This document shows, piece by piece, positions 1-7,013 of a stretch of DNA of 8,110 bases; within the stretch, counting starts at the first letter, position 1, and each line of letters begins with the position of its first letter. The DNA lies in NCBI GenBank assembly GCA_001919995.1, contig MNIY01000012.1, positions 1-8,110 on the forward strand, read 5' to 3'. The translations under genes were made by a program, and so were the position numbers. The notes beneath the pieces are model-generated. The model was not told the DNA's origin. It did not search any database and saw nothing but the letters and a program-made list of their open reading frames with translations. The stretch comes from Ktedonobacter sp. 13_1_20CM_4_53_11 (lineage in GTDB: Bacteria; Chloroflexota; Ktedonobacteria; Ktedonobacterales; Ktedonobacteraceae).

Positions 1-1730
1 TCCCAGAGTGCGAGATCCATTTCTGTGGTAGGATTGTGCGGGAGTCCGCGCAGCACGCTCTGTAGCTCATCAGGAGTGGCAAGACCATCCAGGAGTCTGC
101 CGGCAAGACCATAGGCCGTCAGCCCGCACACGAGGACCGGGGCCAGCCTGCCGAGGATACGCGGCATCCAGTCAAGAAGGAGCTGCTCAAGGGCAGTCAA
201 GCGCTCGATAGAGCCGGCAGCGCCAGCTTTTGCCACTGCCACGTCGAACTCCTGCAGCCCTGCTCTCAAGCGTTCCACGCGCGCTACTGCTGCTGAAGGC
301 CAGAACAGCGCCTGGAGCAGGTAGAGCGGGGCACGGGTGCGCGCTATGACCGAGCCGAAAGCGCGCACAACCGGCCAGCGGCGCGTAGGGACGAGGGAGA
401 GGCGTGGATCAGTGGTAAGCTGCTCAAAGAGTCCGGCAGAGAGCGTCTCTCCGACCCGTGCTGCTCCTATCAGGATTTTACGCCCAAATGAACTGCGCAG
501 GGGAGCGGTCACATCGAGGAAGAGACGGGAGGCCGCCTCGGCAACCAGGCCAGCGGGGCCGCTCAAGGGATCGCGAGGAGTCAGGCCAAAGGCCCCTGCC
601 AGAGCGGAGGCGAAGAGAGGGAAGGCGGAGCCCCCCATGGGGGTGAACGGTCGATAGACCCCCTGAACGACGTTGAACGAAAAGTAGACGCGTAGTGCAT
701 CATCCGTTGTTGGTGCGGTGGCAGGCAAGGGGAAGAGGGTCGTAATCGGTCGCGTTTGCAAGAGCCAGACCTGTCCCGAAGGATCAATGGCCCACTCAAT
801 GTCCTGCGGCGCCGCATAATGGGCCTCGACGCGCGCTCCTAGTTCCACTAGAGCACGGACCTGGTCATCGGAGAGACAGGCTGAGTCGCCTCCGTCGAGG
901 CTTTCAGTCCGCACCGTGCCGCCGCCCGGGCTTCCCTTGATGATCACACGCTTATCGCCCAGACGCCGTTCAACGATCTCGCCGGTAGCGGTCGTGACGA
1001 CGAAGTGATCGGGGTTGGTGGCACCGGAGACAACCGCCTCGCCCAGACCCGGATTGGCATCGATGACCGCCTGACGACGCCTGCCGGTGAGCGGGTTAGC
1101 GGTGAAGAGGACACCCGCAACCGCAGCCTCCACCATGCGCTGCACCACCACCGCGAGCTGTACCGTGCGGTGATCGATGCCCTGGGTAGCGCGATAGCTC
1201 ACAGCGCGGTCGGTCCATAGTGAGGCCCAGCAGCGCCGGACGGCATCGAGCACAGCCTCGCTACCGATGATGTTGAGATACGTCTCCTGCTGGCCCGCGA
1301 AGCTCGCGTAGGGCAGATCCTCGGCGGTGGCTGAAGAACGCACGGATACAGCAAGCGTCTCGCCATTCCCCAGGGACTGGTACGCTGCGCAAATGGATTC
1401 AGCGATCTCTGGCGGAATGGGGGACCTCAATATGCTGTCACGGGCGGCCTGCGCCAGAGCCGCGAGCCGCGAGCTGTCACCGGCGGATGTCCCGGCCAGC
1501 GCGGTCAGCGTCTCCTCAAGATCAGCGCCTGCGGCAGCGAGTTCATAGGCAGCTGTAGTAACGCAGAAGCCCGGTGGCACAGGGAATCCCGCTCTGGCCA
1601 TCTCGCCCAGGTTGGCGCCTTTACCGCCCGCCAGCGCGAGCAAATCTCGGTCAAGAGCGCTGAAGGGTAAGACAAATGCGGTATCTTCGAGGTGTTCACT
1701 GCGCTCCTGTTGTTGATGCTGGAGACTCAT
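1..1730 (-). CDS. PEP/pyruvate-binding phosphotransferase, rifampicin phosphotransferase/PEP synthase-like (3' end outside window)
   Basis: An open frame runs from ATG at 1730 to the window edge, giving 576 codons with no stop. Residues about 25-335 form the ATP-grasp PEP/pyruvate-binding domain: GGKGANLGEMARAGFPVPPG (K37), SVRSSATAEDLPYASFAGQQ (R131), LFTANPLTGRR, QDIEWAIDPSG (E312) and LLQTRPITTLFPLP (Q325, R327). These match the nucleotide-binding residues of rifampicin phosphotransferase (Rph) and PEP synthase. In this superfamily the domain uses ATP to charge a histidine on a C-terminal swivelling domain, which passes phosphate to the substrate. That histidine domain should lie left of the window, since Rph proteins have about 870 residues. 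The middle domain (from about 340) has FSFNVVQGVYRPFTPMGG, aligned with but different from the HQQMMTD-type segment of true Rph, so rifamycin is not an assured substrate. The SD AGAAGGAGA lies inside the end of the marR gene, 1 bp away, implying translational coupling. Family call is strong; substrate is unknown. Confidence 0.9.
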   Translation of the reverse strand, partial: MSLQHQQQERSEHLEDTAFVLPFSALDRDLLALAGGKGANLGEMARAGFPVPPGFCVTTAAYELAAAGADLEETLTALAGTSAGDSSRLAALAQAARDSILRSPIPPEIAESICAAYQSLGNGETLAVSVRSSATAEDLPYASFAGQQETYLNIIGSEAVLDAVRRCWASLWTDRAVSYRATQGIDHRTVQLAVVVQRMVEAAVAGVLFTANPLTGRRRQAVIDANPGLGEAVVSGATNPDHFVVTTATGEIVERRLGDKRVIIKGSPGGGTVRTESLDGGDSACLSDDQVRALVELGARVEAHYAAPQDIEWAIDPSGQVWLLQTRPITTLFPLPATAPTTDDALRVYFSFNVVQGVYRPFTPMGGSAFPLFASALAGAFGLTPRDPLSGPAGLVAEAASRLFLDVTAPLRSSFGRKILIGAARVGETLSAGLFEQLTTDPRLSLVPTRRWPVVRAFGSVIARTRAPLYLLQALFWPSAAVARVERLRAGLQEFDVAVAKAGAAGSIERLTALEQLLLDWMPRILGRLAPVLVCGLTAYGLAGRLLDGLATPDELQSVLRGLPHNPTTEMDLALW

Positions 1731-1731
1731 A

Positions 1732-2178
1732 CTACATTCTCCTTCTCTGCCCGGCCTCGGCAAGCAGTACCATAGCCCGGGTCACTTCCGCTTGCTCTTC
1801 GGCCGAGAGGTACTCCATCACGGCTATCTGTACGTCCGCGCGCCGTTGTTCGAGTGTCATGATAAATGCCCGCCCTTGCTCGGTAATTGCCACGCGCTTT
1901 GCCCGCCGGTCGCGCTCGTCCTCGCGCCGGCTGATCATGCCTCGCACGACTAGCTGGTCGAGCAGGCGGCTGGTAGCCGATATCGAACGTCCCAGCAGTT
2001 GAGCAGCCTGTTTGATGCTGAGCTCACCCTCTTCATCAAGCAAAAGCAGTACGGCCATTTGAGGCAGCGAATAGTCAAAGTCCTCGAAGGTTTGCATGAT
2101 ACCCAGGACGAAATCGCGCAGGTTGGCCCGCCGAAACTGGCTGAGGCTTCTGGCAATCAGTTCATGTTCGTTCGTAAT
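1732..2178 (-). CDS. MarR-family transcriptional regulator
   Basis: The protein is a winged-helix DNA-binding repressor or activator of the MarR type, normally a homodimer that releases DNA on binding a small ligand. Visible elements are helix-turn-helix LSIKQAAQLLGRSISATSRL, recognition/linker LDQLVVRGMISRRED, and wing signature DERDRRAKRVAIT, followed by a C-terminal dimerisation helix. The first ATG (2095-2097) would give only 121 residues and drop the N-terminal dimerisation helix. The same frame continues upstream with convincing MarR sequence (HELIARSLSQFRRANLRDFV) to a stop codon around 2228, and contains no ATG, GTG or TTG. A strong GGAGG (2191-2195) sits 9 nt before ATC (2179-2181) and 12 nt before ATT (2176-2178). 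Starting at ATT gives 148 residues, the usual family length, so I use that start; a frameshift or assembly error is the alternative. Its stop TAG is 1 bp from the downstream enzyme's ATG. Probable target: its own operon, through the palindrome at 2244-2260. Confidence 0.85.
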   Translation of the reverse strand: MTNEHELIARSLSQFRRANLRDFVLGIMQTFEDFDYSLPQMAVLLLLDEEGELSIKQAAQLLGRSISATSRLLDQLVVRGMISRREDERDRRAKRVAITEQGRAFIMTLEQRRADVQIAVMEYLSAEEQAEVTRAMVLLAEAGQRRRM

Positions 2179-2190
2179 GATTGCTTGTGT

Positions 2191-2195
2191 CCTCC
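2191..2195 (-). promoter_or_regulatory. Shine-Dalgarno of the MarR gene that argues for a non-AUG start
   Basis: The minus strand reads GGAGG here, the best ribosome-binding site in the intergenic region. It sits 9 nt from ATC and 12 nt from ATT in the MarR frame. No standard start codon in that frame follows it until 2097, about 93 nt downstream. Confidence 0.6.
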
Positions 2196-2200
2196 GAGTA

Positions 2201-2216
2201 ATTGTGGGTACACAAT
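2201..2216. repeat. Second dyad: ATTGTG-GGTA-CACAAT
   Basis: An inverted repeat with perfect 6-bp arms and a 4-bp spacer lies between the inferred marR promoter and its Shine-Dalgarno sequence. It could be a second regulator site or a small hairpin in the marR leader. Its sequence differs from the 2244-2260 palindrome, so it need not bind the same protein. Confidence 0.4.
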
Positions 2217-2243
2217 ATTTCTATGATAGCAATAGTAGCATGG

Positions 2244-2260
2244 TTGCAAGTAAATTGCAA
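2244..2260. promoter_or_regulatory. Candidate MarR operator, 17-bp palindrome
   Basis: TTGCAA-GTAAA-TTGCAA is an inverted repeat with perfect 6-bp arms; TTGCAA is self-complementary, so the arms also read as direct repeats. Size and TTGC...GCAA form resemble known MarR-family operators. On the minus strand the arm at 2255-2260 can serve as a -35, with TACTAT (2232-2237) 17 bp downstream as a -10. Alternatively the arm at 2244-2249 pairs with TATCAT (2223-2228) at 15 bp. Either way the palindrome overlaps the marR promoter, the expected layout for autorepression. It also lies about 45 bp upstream of the rightward promoter. Confidence 0.6.
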
Positions 2261-2305
2261 GATCAATAGAGACAATAAGCTGCACAAGACGCTCTGGAAC
2301 GTTAC

Positions 2306-2314
2306 TGGTATAAT
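2306..2314 (+). promoter_or_regulatory. Extended -10 promoter for the lipoprotein gene
   Basis: TGGTATAAT is a perfect TATAAT with the TGn extension. The matching -35 region is poor (AAGACG at 2286-2291, 17-bp spacer), as is common for extended -10 promoters. Transcription would begin near 2321, leaving a leader of roughly 45 nt before ATG 2365. Confidence 0.55.
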
Positions 2315-2364
2315 ACTAATGCTACGAAATCTTTATCTCTTGGAACACCACCGTGGAGAATCGT

Positions 2365-3681
2365 ATGTACTTTGCCCAATGTAACCGCCGGTTGCTCTCC
2401 CTGGTAGGCTCCTGCTTGATCCTCTTGCTCGCATCCTGCAGTATAACCACACCACCTGTTACGAGAAGAACAACCCCCACGGCAAGCATCATGCCCCCCG
2501 GGCATAGAATGGTCACACCCACCGTTGCTCCCACGACGATGGCCATGCCGCCCACTCAGACGGATTGCCCTCTCAAGGGCGCGCGGGCGATGATCACTGC
2601 TCCCCTCGCACTTGGCCAGCACCAGAACATCGTCTATACCCTCAACCAGGGCACATACGATTCACCAACCCACGGCAAATTGATCCGTTACGACACTCAG
2701 ACGGGACGTAAAACTGAGTTGCTTACGGTAGACCGTGCCCATATCTATGAAGCGCAGGTCTCCGCTGATGGCCAGTGGCTGCTCTTTGTCACCACAACCG
2801 GGAGTACCAACAGGCAGACGCGACTCCAGTTGCTGCGCATGGATGGCCAGGGCCTCCAAACGCTCTTGTGCGCGCCGGGGTTCGGTATTCAACAGGTACA
2901 ATGGTCTCCTGATCAGCATTACCTGGTTTACTACAACACTGTGAACGAGCAGGGAGTCGTCTATTTACTGGATATGCTCACGGGAGTATTACAAACGGAG
3001 CTTACTACTCCCTCACAGGTCAGCCTTCTCCTGCGCACCTGGTTCGACGTGACCCACATTTACATCAGCGATAGCGCGATCGACACGGTCTATTCTCATC
3101 TCTACCTGCTGGATATCAAAAAGGGTGCGCGGCAACATTTGAGCAACATGTTGACGGTCCTCTTCCAGGAGTACGGCGATTTTGACAGCAGCGAAGATGG
3201 CTCTTCCCTCTTTACCACTGATGGGAACTGCCGGGATGGCACCTGTAACGGCCCAAGTCACATAGCCATCCAATCCATTGCGGGCGGTCCAAAGCACACT
3301 ATCTATCACAGCGAGGCCTACGATGCTGTAGCAGTGCGTGCTATCGATCACAACAGGCTCTTATTTATCATCGGGAACTCACCATTGGTAACTGATACCA
3401 GCCATAACGGCCTGTGGGAAATGAACATAGATGGTTCCAACCTGACACAGCTAATCAAAACCAGCACAATACAGTATAGTTTCGTGAACTACCGTTCGCA
3501 GGAGCCGTGGTCCAATATCTCGCGGGACATGAGCATGTACGTGCTGCAGGTCAATGGATTCCAGAGCGTTATAGAAACACATTCGCTGCTCGTCGGTTCT
3601 GTGCCAGGTGGTAAGCCAAAGGTCTTCGCAACCATCGCCGATGGATCACAACTGGCCGCGGTGGGCTGGACAATCATGTAG
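2365..3681 (+). CDS. Secreted lipoprotein with TolB/PD40-like beta-propeller
   Basis: The 438-residue protein starts with a lipoprotein signal peptide: positive NRR, a Leu-rich core, then lipobox LASC with C25 as the probable lipidated cysteine. A Thr/Pro-rich linker (about 26-65) follows, typical of surface tethering. The rest is beta-rich with PD40/WD40-like blades, for example QVSADGQWLLFVTT...LQLLRMDG, VQWSPDQHYLVYYN...VYLLDMLTG and GLWEMNIDGSNLTQLI. Such propellers usually bind proteins or ligands outside the membrane; no catalytic motif is visible and the partner is unknown. GTG at 2353 would add four residues, but ATG 2365 is preceded by TGGAG with a 6-nt gap, so ATG is preferred. The gene is driven from the divergent region next to marR. 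Its end overlaps the convergent membrane-protein gene by 8 bp. Confidence 0.85.
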   Translation: MYFAQCNRRLLSLVGSCLILLLASCSITTPPVTRRTTPTASIMPPGHRMVTPTVAPTTMAMPPTQTDCPLKGARAMITAPLALGQHQNIVYTLNQGTYDSPTHGKLIRYDTQTGRKTELLTVDRAHIYEAQVSADGQWLLFVTTTGSTNRQTRLQLLRMDGQGLQTLLCAPGFGIQQVQWSPDQHYLVYYNTVNEQGVVYLLDMLTGVLQTELTTPSQVSLLLRTWFDVTHIYISDSAIDTVYSHLYLLDIKKGARQHLSNMLTVLFQEYGDFDSSEDGSSLFTTDGNCRDGTCNGPSHIAIQSIAGGPKHTIYHSEAYDAVAVRAIDHNRLLFIIGNSPLVTDTSHNGLWEMNIDGSNLTQLIKTSTIQYSFVNYRSQEPWSNISRDMSMYVLQVNGFQSVIETHSLLVGSVPGGKPKVFATIADGSQLAAVGWTIM

Positions 3682-6367
3682 TTGCCACTAATGGCGTGCC
3701 AAAGAAGAGTTTCCCCATAGCGCTATGCTGGTTTGTGACCTGCAGCAGTACCCGCCCGCTATGATCGATGTAGGCCCCCACGTTCCCGGTAGTAAAGCTA
3801 TTTTTCTGCAGCGGTATGGAATCCCATACGCCCGTCTGCCAGTTATACAGGCTGGCGCCCAGGCGGCTGACATTCGTAGACGGCCCGGCAGCGCTGGCAA
3901 GCAGGTCCGGCACTGTAACGGTCAAACCCTTGACTTGCTGGTTGGAGCCGGTGGGCATTGAAAATGCGAAGGTCAAACTACCGGTATTCATGGTGTAGAT
4001 GCCGGGCAGGATTGCCTGCGCGTCGTAACTCTGGATATCGACCAGGTGGCTCCCAATAATGCCGGGTGGAATGTTTCCACTACCAGAAATATCAATGTTG
4101 AGCGGCATGTGTAGAAAGTTTTCGTGCTGGCCCGAGGGGTGATTGCCGTTGATGGTCACTTCATCCACTCCCGACACAGCTGGCTGATTCGCCCAGCCGA
4201 TCAAGGTAGCTGGTGCGCCCGCCACCAGCAATGGATCGGGCATATCGACGAGATTGGGATTGGGAACCTTCCCACCTGTGAGATAGATCATACCCCGACT
4301 CGTTATCGCGTGTGTGTTACAAGATCCACCGCAGGGAGATGCGGAATAGCCGGCGCCTTCGAGGGCTGACAGCAGCGCCATGTGACTCTGGAAAGCGGTC
4401 CGCGGCTGATCGTTGTGCGCGTATGGAACATAGGGGGTCGTCAGCCCGCCATTTGCAGCAATCTGATCGGCCAGGGACGTAGCAGGGTGGCTTGACGTTG
4501 TATGTAAGGGGAAATCAACCTGCCGCGTCTCTCCGGATGCAAGGTCTCCCACGCTCACAAATGTGTGTGTGAGCAGGATATAGACATCGCTGAGGGAGGT
4601 GTTCAGCGTATTGCTAACCGTTCCCACCACGTGACCACTGCGCAAACTCAAATGAGAGACGAGATTGCCCTGTAGTTGGCGATCCTGCTCAAACACAAGC
4701 GGATGAAATGTCCAGGGGCCAAGGTCTGGCAGTTTCATATCCGTCCCTCCCACCGCAGCTTGCACGCTCGCCGAGAGGTCATCACCGGCCAGAACGAGAC
4801 TCTTGTTGTCTAGAAACTGATTATCGATCGGCTGAGCGAGGCTCTCACCGGGAATATGCAACGTATAATCTCCCTGGCCAGGCACGTATATGCCCATGTA
4901 CGTCGTAACGTGGGCAGTTAACCCTCCCTGGTCAATCTGGATGAGAGAGACGCTATTATCGGTGAGCGCGGCGCCTCTCTGGTAGAAGGCAAGACCATAC
5001 GCGAGGGGTGAAAAAACGACAATACTGCTTAAAATAATAGGCCATCCCCAACGAGGCCGTTTCAACCTCCTCACAATGTAATAACGTACCGGTCCAAGGA
5101 TCAAGAGATAGCTGATCAGGAGGAAAGCGAGGATCCAGGGGCCCCATAGCATCGCTGGAGCTATCATGCTGATCACTCCACCTCGCGTCAAAATCTGCCC
5201 CGGCCCGCTACTAGAGGTGGGGACAGCATTGGATAGCATAAATGTATTGCCCATGGCCTGGAGCAGCACGGTCTTCCAGAGCGCACCCGTATTCTGCCAG
5301 TTCAGCAAGGGTGTGCTCGTGGGATCAAAGGCAAGATAACAAATAACGCCCTGGCCCTCTTGTGACCGCACAATAAGCGGCGTCGTACCGGACGACAATA
5401 AGGTCTCGCTGTTGAAAAACCCGTTTTGCTGGCGCAGTCTTGCTGTACTGGCTACTACTGGATCTTTGAGGGTGTCGGAGAGAGCGGACTGTCCGGCAGT
5501 TTGTATCACAGGGCCAGCGGTGGGCAAAAGATGGGTTCCGGCAGGTAGTACGTGGGTACCATTCACCACCACCGGCAACATCTCTGGCGGGAGCGTGCCC
5601 AGGGTACGCTGCCAATTTTGCCCGCCAACTTCAATCAATACCCCTCCCTGGTTGACCCATGTCCGCAGCGCGGCAATTTGGGCGTGACTCAGCCTACTGC
5701 TATTAAAATCATCCAGTACGATGACATCAAAGTTCTCCAGTGCCGAAGCCTGGGTGGGCATGGTCGTCGCATCAAGGGTGGAGGTAGTGGGAGAACCGGA
5801 CTGGTTCGGCAGGGAAACGCTGCGCAATGGATCAAAATTTGCATCCACATCTGCGAGTAACCCGATAAAGAGATCATCCGGCTTCACTTCATAACTACTC
5901 GTCGAGGTCTGGGTAGCTACCAACTTGCCGCGCGCATCAATTAGGGATGCTACGACGCCCGTGGGTGAAAAATTGCCGAGGAAGTAAGGGGCATAGATGG
6001 TGTACTGTTTCTTCGCCCCCTTCGGGATCTCCACTGGCTGCTGAAAACTCCATGGCGAAAGGATGGCTATTGTCGTCAAGTGCAGCGGTCCTGAAAACGT
6101 ACTCACGGAAAGCGTACCGGCGAAATCGCTATCACCGTTGCTCACCCCAACAAATACAGGAGTCCAGTACCCTCTCTTAAAGGATCCTTCAAACCCTACA
6201 TCCACTTGCAACGTCGGGCTACTTGTAGCCGTGAGTGTACGGGTTGTGGTATATGCGGATGCTTGAAGAGGCGAGGACAAAAAAGCAAAAGCCAGCACCA
6301 GGCAGCATCCAACCACTATTTTGAGCGTGGTTTTAACCTGCCCCCTGGCAGAGCAACGAATCAACAT
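3674..6367 (-). CDS. Large membrane-anchored extracellular protein with glutamine-amidotransferase-like domain
   Basis: The protein has 897 residues. Residues 1-38 are a signal peptide (VKTTLKIVVGCCLVLAFAFL, then ...LQASA). Residues about 50-160 look like a beta-sandwich (FKRGYWTPVFVGVSNGDSDF). Residues about 165-370 resemble the type-1 glutamine-amidotransferase-like fold: DVIVLDDFNSSRLS, then IAALRTWVNQGGVLIEVGG, then GQGVICYLAFDPTS near 338-351. No Cys-His-Glu triad is evident, so I infer a non-catalytic domain. Two membrane helices (about 402-427 and 443-461) flank a positive loop, GPVRYYIVRRLKRPRWGW. This motif recurs in large bacterial surface proteins of similar plan, and the charge puts the loop in the cytoplasm. 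Residues about 465-897 are outside and beta-rich, with a Cys pair at CGGSC near 679-683. The start is ATG 6365-6367 behind AAGGG with a 9-nt gap. Function is not recognised; no partner genes of a known system adjoin it. Confidence 0.85.
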   Translation of the reverse strand: MLIRCSARGQVKTTLKIVVGCCLVLAFAFLSSPLQASAYTTTRTLTATSSPTLQVDVGFEGSFKRGYWTPVFVGVSNGDSDFAGTLSVSTFSGPLHLTTIAILSPWSFQQPVEIPKGAKKQYTIYAPYFLGNFSPTGVVASLIDARGKLVATQTSTSSYEVKPDDLFIGLLADVDANFDPLRSVSLPNQSGSPTTSTLDATTMPTQASALENFDVIVLDDFNSSRLSHAQIAALRTWVNQGGVLIEVGGQNWQRTLGTLPPEMLPVVVNGTHVLPAGTHLLPTAGPVIQTAGQSALSDTLKDPVVASTARLRQQNGFFNSETLLSSGTTPLIVRSQEGQGVICYLAFDPTSTPLLNWQNTGALWKTVLLQAMGNTFMLSNAVPTSSSGPGQILTRGGVISMIAPAMLWGPWILAFLLISYLLILGPVRYYIVRRLKRPRWGWPIILSSIVVFSPLAYGLAFYQRGAALTDNSVSLIQIDQGGLTAHVTTYMGIYVPGQGDYTLHIPGESLAQPIDNQFLDNKSLVLAGDDLSASVQAAVGGTDMKLPDLGPWTFHPLVFEQDRQLQGNLVSHLSLRSGHVVGTVSNTLNTSLSDVYILLTHTFVSVGDLASGETRQVDFPLHTTSSHPATSLADQIAANGGLTTPYVPYAHNDQPRTAFQSHMALLSALEGAGYSASPCGGSCNTHAITSRGMIYLTGGKVPNPNLVDMPDPLLVAGAPATLIGWANQPAVSGVDEVTINGNHPSGQHENFLHMPLNIDISGSGNIPPGIIGSHLVDIQSYDAQAILPGIYTMNTGSLTFAFSMPTGSNQQVKGLTVTVPDLLASAAGPSTNVSRLGASLYNWQTGVWDSIPLQKNSFTTGNVGAYIDHSGRVLLQVTNQHSAMGKLFFGTPLVATT

Positions 6368-6462
6368 GTTCCAGCACCCTTCGACCGATGCAAATCGTTA
6401 CATTCGCGTTTTCCTGTATAGGATGATTACGCTTCGAAGGGGGCAGATGTCACATAGCGGAG

Positions 6463-6894
6463 TCACGAGGGCTGATCTTCCGTTGTGCTGTCGCGTTGTG
6501 GCTCGTCGTCTGACATCTCCTCAGAGAATACGCGGCTGGCCAGTATATCCTCGGCCTCAATGGTCATCAGATCTGTCTTCGAGATTTTCCCTCCTTTGGC
6601 AAAGAGGCGGTTGGCCTGGCGCAAGCGCACCCGGTCTATCGCATTACGCACGCTGCGGGCGTTAGCAAAGCGAGGCATGTGCATACGTTTCTTGAGATAG
6701 GCTTCAAACGCTTCTCGTGCTTCCGGACTGAAACGATACATATACTCGTTCGTGGCCTCGCCAATCGTGACGTATTTGTGATAAACGCAGTCCTGCTGTG
6801 ACTCGGCTGTGATTTTGGAGTTCCATACTAAGAGTGCTGGAAAGAAGTGATGCTTCTCGTAGCGGTCGTCAGTAACGCTGAGCCTCTCCCTCAA
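6463..6894 (-). pseudogene. C-terminal lid remnant of a CbxX/CfxQ (SpoVK-type) AAA+ ATPase
   Basis: The 143-codon frame opens with TTG at 6894 and has no Shine-Dalgarno sequence before it. Residues about 52-123 match the small helical lid of CbxX/SpoVK AAA+ ATPases: [16 protein letters not shown], then [20 protein letters not shown], then [14 protein letters not shown]. The tail is acidic and polar. Residues 1-51 show no AAA+ signature, and neither Walker A, Walker B, sensor 1 nor the arginine finger is found here or in the other minus-strand frames up to the doxX gene. A full core needs roughly 200 more residues, which would run into doxX. The frame stays open upstream to a TAA near 7008, but that extension also lacks AAA+ motifs. 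Most likely it is the 3' end of a truncated gene. A short expressed lid-only protein is possible but unsupported. It lies 95 bp upstream of the large membrane-protein gene on the same strand. Confidence 0.65.
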
Positions 6895-6964
6895 TGGTGA
6901 CTCAGTTGTGATAGCAAATGATTTAAAGTTTTCTGACGACCACCGTAATCCAGCATGATGTAGT

Positions 6965-6991
6965 TGCTCGGGGTGAAGTATTCCCCGAGCA
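6965..6991 (+). promoter_or_regulatory. Strong hairpin in the doxX leader
   Basis: GCTCGGGG (6966-6973) pairs perfectly with CCCCGAGC (6983-6990) across a 9-nt loop, TGAAGTATT; a T-A pair at 6965/6991 extends the stem to 9 bp. It ends 7 nt before the AGGAG of doxX (6999-7003). Neither strand has a U-run after it, so it does not look like a terminator. It could affect translation or stability of the doxX mRNA, or be a protein-binding dyad. Confidence 0.5.
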
Positions 6992-7013
6992 TATGGAAAG
7001 GAGAAAGAGATTT

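Noticed and set aside
337..657. Plus-strand frames in 337-1548
   Set aside because: They are antisense shadows of the GC-rich phosphotransferase gene, whose minus frame is open for the entire 1730 bases with clear family motifs.
1950..2156. Minus-strand 68-codon frame from TTG 2156
   Set aside because: It overlaps the MarR frame, is not MarR-like and has no SD; a shadow frame.
2163..2171. Out-of-frame ATG-AAC-TGA minigene just after the marR SD
   Set aside because: It encodes only Met-Asn, and its ATG lies about 25 nt from GGAGG, too far for normal initiation; probably chance.
1..2178. Rifamycin-associated element (RAE) search around the Rph-like operon
   Set aside because: I saw no inverted repeat resembling the actinomycete RAE; the only strong dyads are the MarR-type palindrome and ATTGTG-N4-CACAAT.
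2302..2622. Minus-strand 106-codon frame opposite the lipoprotein start
   Set aside because: Its hydrophobic, glycine-rich part is the mirror of the Thr/Pro-rich linker and signal peptide codons; no SD or family match.
4553..4574. Inverted repeat GCTCACA...TGTGAGC with a TG-rich loop
   Set aside because: It lies within the coding sequence of the large membrane protein and has no T-run; most likely a coincidence of a TG-dinucleotide stretch.
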